From contig NC_045130.1 in the NCBI RefSeq assembly GCF_007655135.1, forward strand, positions 16,492,001 to 16,556,000: a stretch of DNA of 64,000 bases, read 5' to 3'. This stretch comes from Punica granatum (Eukaryota; Streptophyta; Magnoliopsida; Myrtales; Lythraceae). Below, piece after piece: positions 1 to 10,369 of this stretch (within the stretch, counting starts at the first letter, position 1; the number at the start of each line of letters is the position of its first letter). The position numbers and the translations under genes are program-made. The notes under the pieces are model-generated. The model saw nothing but the letters and a program-made list of their open reading frames with translations. It had not been told where the DNA came from and did no database searches.

Positions 1-1552
1 ATCCAAATTTAGTTCCGCTTCTCTCTGCAAAATGGATGACAGCTTAATGAGAAAGCCAAAGATACATATACTTGACATAACTGACCGTCTTGATGATCTG
101 CTATGCTGAACATTCTAAACCTCTATGCGTCACCGATAAGGCATTCATTGAGCTTAAAAATGATATTTTGAAATTCTCACTTGGTGGCTACCACAGTCTT
201 GATGGATGAAACTTAATCTAGGTGTTTCCGATTTGTTATCTCGCTACCCAATACATGAACATAATCGTGTCATTCCAGAACTTTGTGGTGCAGAGCACCT
301 ACCAATGCAAGTATCATGTTGTGCTATGTATATTTTGCTTCCTGTGAACTTGCAGTCGTATCCACCCCACGTATTCTTACATGAACAGCCATCGCATTGA
401 CAAACTGAATGCTCCTTGCATTCGTCAACATCTGCACCGCGCAACCACATAGCAAATGAGGTTGATCAGTTTCTGCTAAGCAACTGATTTTCCCAGATGT
501 TTATCAGTAAGGAAGCTGCATCAATGACATTATTAAGCAAAGGGCCAGCGCTGCCCCCACATGTGAATTGGACTTGAAATGTGGAGAAGGAAACATGGAC
601 CACAAAAAGCCTCAAAATATTGTGAATATAAGTAGAAGAAGAATATCCTGGAGCCAAAAATACGAGCACTAATACCAAGTAAAGCAGCAGACTAGGCTTA
701 AGATTGTAAGGTGCATAGACAATGACTATCCAGCATAAATCATATACATCTCTGCTTCTGCAAAGTTGGGACATCAAATAACGGAGGAAGGAAGTTTACC
801 TTCGCATTTGTGACCATTGCCACTAAAACCTGGAGGACAGCGGCATCCGGACATGAGGGACTCCTGATTCACATGATCAAACAGATGATGACCGAATAAG
901 ATGACTGGAGAGCTAATCGGTAAGTCAATAGAAATTCTACAAAAACAAGGTAACTAAACTGAGCATGCCGAGAAAGTCCTTCCCCTCTGGGTCTCTGACC
1001 AGCAACCACCATTGTTAATTGCACAGCGACCCGGTCCAACAGCTGTAATTTGGACAGAGCAAGTCCGTCTTACTACTTGCATAATGGCAGCAGATTAGTA
1101 GACAGTGATAGGAACAAATTCGAGAATGACGTAGATGTCATAATTATGCAGCTAAGACAAACCACAAAAGCCTCTGCGTCAATATAAGGTTTTCTGAATT
1201 ACTTCCCTAACCACTTCTGATTATACGAAGAGCAAGCACATTAATTTAGTCCAACTTAACTGCCTGCCCTTGAACAAGACAAAGAGATAACTGACATTCT
1301 ACCTAAGGAGTTATTCATTTTTGAAATTATTATCTGTTGTTCCATAAGCATGAATATTATGAACCTGAGCTGCCTAGTTACTTATTCGGGTCTGATTTTT
1401 CGCAAAATTTATAATTAAGCAACATCTAGTCTCTTTTGACAGAAAAAGAAAGTACCTTCACAATATGTGAATCCGTCTCCTTGGTATTGGATACCATCCA
1501 TGACAGGGCACTCTAAATGTGTTTGGCGAGTCGCAAATATAAGTAAAAAGAA

Positions 1553-2003
1553 GAGTTAATAAACAAATAAAAAAAGAGCACAAACTTTTCACATTTTAGC
1601 AATTCTAACACGAACTTTTTTTCTTATCCTAAAAACACACAAACTTTCAATTTGATAACAATTCTAGCACGGCGTCAAATTTTTTGTTAATTTGGATGGA
1701 ATCGAGTCCATAGAGGGCGCCGACGACCCCAATCAAGGGGGTGATATCCATAATCGTGGCTCCATAAATAGAGGATTCTCCCGATTGCAGGGGTGGGTCT
1801 CGATTGGGGTCACATGCGCCCTCCCCCGATTGGGGTCATCGGCGCTTCTGTGGCCTCGATTCCGTAGAAATTAATGGAAAATTTGACGTCGTGCTAGAAT
1901 CGTTATTAAATCGAAAGTTTTGCATTTTTAGGTTAAGGTAAAAAAACTCGTGTTAAAATTATTAAAATGTGAAAAGTTTGTGCTTTTTTTTTGTTATTAA
2001 CCC
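1553..2003. mobile_element. Foldback MITE inside the VSR pseudogene
   Basis: A 451-bp inverted repeat. The left arm (about 1553-1695, with GCACAAACTTTTCACATTTT) returns reversed in the right arm (about 1870-2003, with AAAATGTGAAAAGTTTGTGC). The GC-richer middle is also palindromic (GACCCCAATC against GATTGGGGTC). It lies between two VSR exons, where the donor and the next exon start are both damaged. No transposase is encoded. A half copy of the same family appears near 29675-29810. Confidence 0.8.
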
Positions 2004-2699
2004 ATAAATAGAAACTGAATATACAAAAGGAGAACTGGTGTGAGACGTTTGAGGTATATCTTGCAAGCAGTGACATTGGATTTATCGTCCCCCCAACATC
2101 CACCATTCTTCTCTTGGCACTCGTTAGTCTCGAGATCTGTCGAGTAGTTTTTCAACCGCAAAAGGTTCTCAAGTCCTTATAATCAACAATGAGATAAAAG
2201 ATAGAAAGGAAAAAAAAAATGGAGATGAAATGTTTGGAATAGGCAAATCGACCTCCACTTAGACAAACCGCAGGCTCGGTAGTCTCTTTAAATCCGGCAC
2301 ATGTGGCCTTCAAGACTGCAGTTCTCTCCAATTTACCTTCAAGAGCAAACCAGAAGTTAGCTCTCTCAAATGGATAGAGTCGTATCATAACTGAAATCTT
2401 CTTTTCTTTTCTTTTAATACCTCTCTTATGCTCGGGAAAATTTTTTTATTTGAGAACAAAATGTGATAGGTTGGCTCTTAGAAATGCAGTAGATGAAAAA
2501 TATAAGGAAATTGGAAAAACAAATCGACGGAGTTTGGATGCAGAAGGTAACTACAAGAAGTACAAATCCAAGTAGTCAAATTTGCTGCCCAAATTCTAAG
2601 CAATCCCGAGATCGTTATGAGTACAGATTTAAGTCCATCAACAAACCTCGATACTGAACATTATTGATGACCAGTGTTGGCAAAATGGTAACATCACCA

Positions 2700-2779
2700 C
2701 GAGATCCCCGGCCAACCTGATCCAGCAACAATCATAGAACGAGATCCCCGGCCAACCTGATCCAGCAACAATCATAGAA
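2700..2779. repeat. Perfect 40-bp tandem duplication across a VSR splice acceptor
   Basis: The unit starting CGAGATCCCCGGCCAACC occurs at 2700-2739 and again at 2740-2779 with no mismatch. It includes the 3' splice site and first bases of the VSR exon at 2716-2647 (minus), so two candidate acceptors exist. Perfect identity means it is recent. Confidence 0.95.
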
Positions 2780-3780
2780 GTACTAAGAGACGGGATACTG
2801 CAAAATGATTGGAAGACTAAAAATATAGATTTACGAACTGAAAATGAAAGGTATTGTAACCTGGAGTTCCTGCTCGGCTTTCAGGACTTCATTCTCCGTG
2901 TCAGCTCCCGGATCTCCCACACACTTTTTAATCTTCTCAATGGGCAAATCTAATAATGAACGAGAAAAAGCAACATTTATACCCAGGTGCCAATTATATC
3001 TCGGAAAGAAAACTGTGGCGTCATGGGCTAGTTCTAGAAACGCATCTACGCTGGCCTTCCTAGCATGAAGAGAAGCTCATACCGAGCGATTTCACAACAT
3101 CCTCAGCACAATCCTTGCTGTACCTCTTCTCCTTCATTGAGCACCTGATATGAAAATCTGTCACGTAATCCGACCACACCCATGATCGGTTACTCTCATT
3201 AGCAACCCGATGAATGCAGAGCTGCCTCAGATTCTCGAACACGACATCCTTCCCCTCGTAGCCTTCCCCAAAATCCTGCTCGGGATCTGGGGCACAGTAC
3301 CTCCCCCAGTTTATGCATTGAGACTTGCATTGGCTGGTGAGAATAAATGCCTCCGGACAGTACCACGTAATATAGTGAGGCGTAAAAAGAGTATACCCTC
3401 CTCTCTCAAGGATCTGAGCATGGCCCTTGAAGTTCTTCACAAAGTTCATCTGCTCAGTGCAGCGGGTCCCACACTCGTCGTTGCTGTTGGTCCAGAGCTC
3501 GTACTCAACCAGCTCATCAGGGTGGGGCATCGGTTCCCACCATTCTAGTTCTTCAACAACTTCCTCCCCACCTTTCAGTAAGGCATCCTTCAGGGTTTGA
3601 CCAACTGATTTCTAGATCAGAGCCGATGGGATCTCGATCTTTTCTATGTAACCATCTGCATCACTGCTCTCCTCGGGGGAGTCCATGGTGATCAGGGGCT
3701 CCACGATATCAGCCACTAGCACTGCCACAGTGCCTGCCCGTTGGCCATGCCATACCTTCTTCGCAAAATAGCATCGTGAA

Positions 3781-4254
3781 AGATTTAGTATTTAACTTAT
3801 ATATCATCAAAGAGAGCTGTTAAATCAGGGAGCCATTGGTGAATATATTATGTCGCTCGGTCATGACATTCATCAACAAAATGAAATTGGAAGCTTTTCA
3901 AAGTTTTGAGATTCGGATATTTCTCTTTGGTTTGTCGGATGATGAAGAATCTGAAATGCGGAAAACAGAGGATGAAACAGAGCACCAAGTTTAAGTTCCA
4001 AGTTTTTATTAAAAAGGACTTTGAAAGTATTAGCGAATTGGATTCGGGAGAATATCAGTCAAAAAATAGACGAAGCTATCCAATCCATCTCCCAATCACA
4101 ACTACTAAAGCTAAAAGAACATGTTCTTTGCAAAGCCACGACATCTGCATAATAGAACATATGCAGTCGAATGACTTGAAATCAAGAGAGATATATTGTT
4201 ATTATTATTATTTTTTTTCAGTAGACCAATATATTTTCTTAAGTTAACCTACTA
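3781..4254. other. Non-coding stretch between the VSR and copia relics
   Basis: I searched this stretch on minus for the missing VSR signal peptide and N-terminal PA exon and found neither. It is AT-rich with a short TTA/T-run near 4197-4215. No gene is recognised. Confidence 0.6.
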
Positions 4255-4624
4255 AAGAATTCGCGGAGAATAAATAGTGGTATACAAAGTTCTAAGTATA
4301 GAAACTAGTTCTAGGTATGGAAACTATATATACACGACTAAAATACATTATCTGTACATGGTAAGCATTAATGATAATTATTCGTGCTAATCTTCTCTAT
4401 TACTCCCCCGCAAGCTAAACAGGGACTTTGCCACATGAAGCTTAGAGCAGATGTTAGCAAAGCGAGAAGAAGATGAGCCCTTGGTGAGTGCATCAGCTAG
4501 CTGATCATCGGAGTTAATGAAGCGAATAGATAGTTGCTTGCGCATGTTGCTTTCAGTACTCTGTTTGTCTAGGGCTTGCCATTTTTTACTTATTTACAGC
4601 ATTACTTAGGTTGCACACTCCTTG
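4255..4624 (-). mobile_element. Ty1/copia 3' end: RNase H tail, polypurine tract and partial LTR
   Basis: On minus, about 4555-4430 encodes the copia C-terminal pattern IRFINSDDQLADALTKG followed by SKLHVAKSLFSLRG. A polypurine tract with a GGGGGAG core (about 4412-4405) follows, then LTR-like sequence to about 4255. It is probably the downstream part of the element whose reverse transcriptase lies at 9165-10010, the two now separated by the insert at 4630-9159. Confidence 0.75.
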
Positions 4625-4629
4625 CCCAT

Positions 4630-7600
4630 TTTGACACCGTAAATTCGATGAAATACTCAGACCGTCCGCTCACCAACCAGGGTCCTTACAACAATTGAAA
4701 TAAAGTATAGAAATACATCATTACAATGTGTTCTCAAATGAAATACAAACACGATACAGTACATGGATCTAGTTGGTTTGCATTAGGCCAAATATTCTGC
4801 TCATGCTCACCATGAGTTTTTGAACGACCGAAAAGTAAATTAATGCAACGCAGGCTCAAAGAATCGGGGGTCGAGTTCGACTGGACCTATAGATAGCAGA
4901 AGAGTCGTTTGACTCTCGAGATAGCCATAAGATCGGTCGAGCTCCCAGGCAATTGTCTAACCGTGATTCACGCACCCTATCCAAGTCGTCTGCCACATAG
5001 ACCCTTCTCAGAGCAAGAGAGTGACTCGGGGCTAGACCTCATTACGCACTCGGGTTGCACACGCTCGGTGTGCATGGGGCGTTAGACTCGTAATCGATGG
5101 TTTGGGGCGTTGGACCTCGTGCAAGGCGTATGCTATGGGCTCAGGCTCGAACTACAATCATACAGCAAGCAGCAGACAAAGACAGATGAAAACAGATAAA
5201 GGCAAACAAAAACTGATAAAAGCAAATGAATACATACGAGTGGTGTGTTAAGTCATGTTTACGTGATTAACCAATTATGTCCCAGGGTTGTTTGGCAGAC
5301 AGTTCTTTTAACCTAGACGGACAAAATGCATGCAATACTAGTCTGACAATGTGTGTGAGTTTGTTTTAAAATTGTTATGTTTAATGTCAGTGTGGCTTCA
5401 CAGATTATGCAAAGAATGCGTATTTGGACCCAAGATTCGAAAAATGGAGTTTCTCCTAGCCATTTTCAAATGTTTACTCAAGTTGAGTGAATGGTTAGTC
5501 CAGTTTGTATGTTTTGTGATAGACAAGCTAGTTCTAAGTACTTGAATCTACACTAGGATGACAGAAACACTTAAATCTGGTGAAGAGGATTGTGCAATTA
5601 TCAGTTTGCCCGCACGAGGTTGCCTGTCTACGCCCGTGGCTCGAAGTGTTTCGATCCCCCTAACACTTATGGTATCAACGTATCATAAATGAACTGTTAT
5701 GCCCTCAAACTGAAAATTGTGCAATGTGCTCGTGCAAAAGTTGGGATCACGTGTCATAGACTATCGAAAGTCAGTAGCCGATGTCGACCGATCCTTTGAG
5801 CCTCCTGGGGTCAAGCCGACCCCGAAAGGACCGAGAAAACGGTCGCCATGCCCGGGAATGGCCTAAGGAAGACTCGTGCACCCCGACTTGAACTGCCTCA
5901 AATCGAGCCCAGACTCGAGAGACACACGAGTGCTCCCTATATGCCCATGCTACGCGTGCCACGTATGGTGGTGCTCTTTGAAATTGTGAGTTTTAAAATG
6001 GTATTTCCGACAGTTTATGAACCGTTGACACGATTACAGGTTAATTACCAATTCATGCGATTTGTTTTATAGGCTGAGTGCTTTGTTTAATCGGATTGCA
6101 CGTCCCATTTCCTGTTTGTGGAAATTTTTATATCCTTGTGGCCTAGCGCCTTGAGCGCAGGGGTCGATGAGTCGATTTGCGACACGATAACCAAGACAGG
6201 TCCTCAATGGCCAAGAATGCTTGGTTAACAATTGCCGATGCACTATTAGACCCTCGTGGGCCCAAAATGGTTCTCGATACTCAAATCCATACAAATTTGT
6301 TTAAATTAATGTGCCCGACATGCAATTTATCATCCGGTTAATAGCAAAATAGAAAGTGCGATCACAACCAATCCGAGTAACGACTTTAAATCGGAGAAAA
6401 GAGGCCGCTTTTGACAGGAGATGGGTCAAGGAGCTCTCGGCCCACCTCCTCTTAAGAGTAGCCGAGAGGTTTCTTGACCTGTAACAGGTCTTGCTCGATC
6501 TCTTTGCCTCGGTTTTGATCATTTCTCGTATGGAACACATGTCAAACACAATAATAAAGCATATCAACTAAGTCGGTGCCGCCATGCTCGCAGAAAAACT
6601 CATGCAAACGTTCAAACATTTCAAATAACACGATATTAAACGGAATCGATAAAACGACACCAACTCATGCATCGACAAATGATAAAGGAACATGGGAAAT
6701 GACCAAGATCAAAGGAGAAGAGGCCACCACAAGCTCAAAGAGGTTAAGAGAGCTCTCGACTCCTCTCCCTTAAGGTGTAACCAAGGGCCCTCATGGCTCC
6801 TTTGAGCCATGGTGGTCTCCCTTACTTCGATTTAAGACACTTCCCGTCATGCTAAAGTGTTACACGCATCCATTCATGCACATACATCATTACAAAGTCC
6901 AAATAACGAAGCAAAAATGAAATATGCAATAAAACCGGTTGGGGACCACCTTATCACCCCACAAACCTAAAGAACCAAAAGTCCTAGGTTCTTTAAGTCG
7001 TAAGAGTGTTATACCTAACCCTGAGGCTTGAAAAAGAGTCAATAAAGTGGCTGGAAGCTTGCTGGAAACAGGGCGCAAGGCTGGACCCGAAAGGCTCAAG
7101 GACACCCCGAGAAGAAACTAGTCGGTTCAAGGGGCTCAAGATGGCCTCTCCACGAAGGCACGGGTCATCTTGACTCCTAAGAAGGTGCTTGAGGTGGCTA
7201 TGGGTGGCTCGTGATGTGCAAAGACCTGTGCTAATCCGCAAAGCAAGAAAAGACGGTTAGAGCCAAAACTGTTTTTTTTTTAACTGAGGAAGGAAACGGT
7301 GAGTTTTGGTGCGTTTTGTTGGTGGTCACGATGGCTCCTCACTCCGAGAGGACACCTGGTAGGTGCTTAAGGATGTGCTCGAGCCCAAAAGTCAATAGGC
7401 AACCCGCTTAAGGGGAAATAGCCCTGACCAAGGGGATGGTCACTCGAGACCGGGTAAGGACCCGTTTCTATTGTGGGCTAGAACTAGGTGTTAGAAGCTT
7501 CAAATGGCAAAACTAACACCACCAATGGAATCGGGGGGTCAAAAACATGGGGGATATGTGTTTAGTTTGAGGCTCAGGTTAAGTCAGGTGGGCGGTCGTC

Positions 7601-9159
7601 GTAAAATGGTTTGTTTTCCGGCAAATTTTGCTTGATTTCGGTGGCTGCAAGAGGCTGGACGACCAGAGCCTTTTGAGAGGGTTTCTTGAGAGGATTTTGA
7701 GTGTTTTACTTGAGAGAAATGTGAGAGCAAAAGCGATTTGATCTTCTTATCTTTAGGCTTATATCAGAGGGCTTAATAGTGTAATTTTGGCAAGATTAAG
7801 TGCAATTAAGCAATACTTTGAGGGCTGGCCGAATTTGTGAGCCAATTAGGAGGGAGGATTAGTCAAAAATGGTAGGAAGCAAGTTGGCTTGGTTGGCATT
7901 GAAGAAGAGAAAGCAAAGTGCAATTTGGTGGCTTGATCTTGAAGAAATCGGCCAGGGGGGAGAAAGGTTGTTGCCGACTTGAACCCATGGGCCCCACAAG
8001 GCTTGGAGCTGGCTAAGGTAGCTGGTTATGGTGGCTTGTGGGTCTCACGTGGTTTGGGGTTGAGTTGGGGAAGTTTGGGTCCCGGTTAGTCGCGTATTCG
8101 AGTTTCGTGGTTCGAATGACTGCCGAATCGGTGACGCGCGTGTAAAGACGATTCAAACGAGACCAACATTGCCATATTCGGGAAATTGTAAATGTTTGAG
8201 TGGCCGCGGGTCCCACATGGCTTGGAGGAAGAATTAGGAAAGCTCGAGTCCTGGTTAATCGTGCATTCGAGGTTGATGGCTCAAATGAGCACTAAATAAG
8301 CAATGTACGTGCAGAATGATTCAAATGAGACCAAATTCATTATGTTTGAGCATTTTAGGAGTGTTTTGTGTGACCCGGGAGCTTGGGGCCAGTTTTGCTC
8401 GATTCGGATGTCCAAAACCAAAATTGACCATTTTTGTCGCCTATTCAGGGTTCTGCGTGCTCCACTGCTCATTTTAGCATGTTCTGCACTTTTATGCGGT
8501 CGAAATGACCATTTTGCCCCTGTCGGAGGGTCAAGAGTTGGTTTTGCTCAATGCGGATGACCGGAGCCAATTTGGTCATTTATGTCGCATGTTCGTGTAT
8601 CTGAGTATTGTACTGCTCGTTTTGGGATGTTCTGCTCTAGGGGTCAAATGACCATTTTGTTCCTGGAATTTGTGGTTAGTGCTCACATGGTGCCCTGTAG
8701 GTATTCTGACGTGCGAGAGCTACTTGTGCTCTCTGTTTTGTGGAAAACAGATTCTGACTGTCTCGGCTTGTGCTTGAGCCCGTTTTGGATTTGCTCGGGA
8801 GATTTGCATGATTTCCTGAATATGCTTAGGGCGGATTTCCAATTTGATCCCGAGAAAGACTTTTGGAGTCTCACACTGAATACTTTCTAATGCTCCGGAC
8901 AACTACTGAATAATAGCACTGTAATGAGCTGGTTTCCATCGTCCTAGAATCAAATGCCCTTTTTGGTCTCTTTGAATTGCCTTCTGAGACCTGTATGGAT
9001 GTTTTGATGTTTCTTCTATATGATTGCTCCCTATTGACCCAACTATGAATAGTAGCCCGGGCATTACTGAGCTTTGTTTTGTCATGTCTATCGGGCTATG
9101 GCCGGATTTGCAGCCGATATCCTCTCTTGGAGCCGGTGGACCAAAATGGGGTGCTGACA
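4630..9159 (-). mobile_element. 4.5-kb non-coding LTR-like insert (solo LTR of a large LTR retrotransposon, or a LARD)
   Basis: On minus the insert begins TGTCAGCACCCC and ends GGTGTCA plus two bases. It is flanked by identical 5-mers CCCAT at 4625-4629 and 9160-9164, which look like a target-site duplication. Both flanks are copia sequence in the same orientation. No gag, protease, polymerase or integrase was found inside, and its open reading frames are short and unrelated. Inside are diverged tandem units, for example GTTTTGCTC-led blocks at 8392 and 8541. A giant gypsy solo LTR is my first reading, a large retrotransposon derivative the second. Confidence 0.6.
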
Positions 9160-9164
9160 CCCAT

Positions 9165-10010
9165 CATGAAGAGAAAGCCGAGATCCTGATGAGATCGAGA
9201 AGCTAATGGGCTTGCACTCCAGCATAAAAGTGGGAGCTAAGATATCATGAATGTACTTGAATTGTGTGAGGTAGAGTCCAGTACCATCAGTGCGAGCCTC
9301 CATTCCAAGAAAGAAGTGAAGAGGACCGAGGTCCTTCGTGGCAAATTCCCGTTGTAAAGCAGTTATTATGGAATGAAAAGGTGCACCTGGGGTTCCCGTC
9401 AGGATGATATCATCAACATAGACGAGAAGATATACGAGATAATTAGGTCCGCGAAGAATAAACAGCGAGGGATCAGCTTTAGAATCTGAAAAACCAAGTC
9501 TCTGAAAATAGGTATTGAGACGGAAGGAACCACGCCCGGGGGGGCTCGTTTGAGCCGTAGAGAGATCGGCGGAGTCAACAGACATAATCAGGACGAGAAG
9601 CTTCGATGAAGCCGGGAGGTTGAGACATATAAACCTCCTCAGTGAGATGCCCATGAAGGAATGCATTCTTCACGTCCAGTTGTCGAATCGGCCACTGGGA
9701 GGAGACAACAATAGAGAGAACTGTCTAAATGGTAACCGGCTTTATGACTGGACTAAACGTCTCTGAATAGTCGACTCATTCTCTCTGATTAAAACCCTTT
9801 GCCACGAATCGAGCCTTATAGCGATCAATGGTGCCATCAGCCTTCTGTTTGATGCAATAAACCCATTTGCAGCCAACCACATTCTGCGCAGGAGATGGTA
9901 GGACAAGATCCTAGAGACCAACTCCTCTATGGACTGCATTTGTCAAGGCCCCTCATATTTATCTAAGCAAGGCGTTCCATTAAATTTGGCAGATCCTTGC
10001 TGGATCCATG
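9165..10010 (-). mobile_element. Ty1/copia reverse transcriptase fragment
   Basis: On minus this carries copia reverse transcriptase: a GCKW-type start (near 9880), SQPPGF-type text out of frame, then 9666-9165 with RLNTYFQRLGFSDSKADPSL, the YVDD catalytic box (LLVYVDDIILTGTPG), DLGPLHFFLGMEA and YIHDILA, ending at LSLHDG. Frameshifts and stops break it into pieces (about 9742-9939, then 9165-9666). It stops exactly at the CCCAT flank of the 4.5-kb insert. No LTR was recognised at its 5' side near 10010-10200, so it is truncated there. Confidence 0.85.
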
Positions 10011-10369
10011 GTGTGAAATGGTCGGGAGATCCAACCACTGCTTGGAAGCAAACTCTCCTTGAGTAAAAATCACGAGCTAATAATGACCGAAAAAATCACG
10101 AGAGCTAATGTCTCTCGACAGGTAACTGTCTCAGAAAAGCACAGAAATATGTGAAACAAGCTTCAAATCCGACCTCGGGCGGTAAGCCAAGAGTACAGAA
10201 ACATACTGAGTAGGGAACTTCCTAATATATCTTTATTCCTCAAACTCTACAGAAATTCATCTGGTTATCCCATCAAAAAACAATGGCCAAACAACTAAAA
10301 CTGCAAAAGAAGCATATTTAGCCATGAAACCAATAAAATTGGCAGTAACGTTATTCATTTTTATATACG

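Larger units (their letters stand above)
1..3780 (-). pseudogene. Vacuolar sorting receptor (VSR5-7 type), decayed, 5' truncated and running off the left edge
   Basis: VSRs are type I membrane receptors that sort soluble proteins to the vacuole. Reading on minus, exons are seen at 3780-3083 (end of the PA domain and the luminal domain, with [12 protein letters not shown] and [13 protein letters not shown]), 2949-2861, 2716-2647, 2336-2253, 2136-2060, about 1520-1456, 1042-960, 863-800, 431-303 (EGF-like, [13 protein letters not shown]) and from 24 leftward (ERSGTKFG, just before the membrane segment). Most junctions are GT-AG and keep phase. Defects: an in-frame TAG in the IPSALI-KS region near 3615; no GT donor after 2060; the next exon loses about 14 nt after T-F-R; and no signal peptide or N-terminal exon is found, homology stopping at CYFAKKVW with no AG acceptor. 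The residue pattern fits the VSR5-7 clade. I infer a pseudogene; an assembly error at the TAG alone would not rescue it. Confidence 0.88.

Noticed and set aside
3210..3548. 112-codon plus frame at the VSR locus
   Set aside because: Antisense of the VSR luminal exon.
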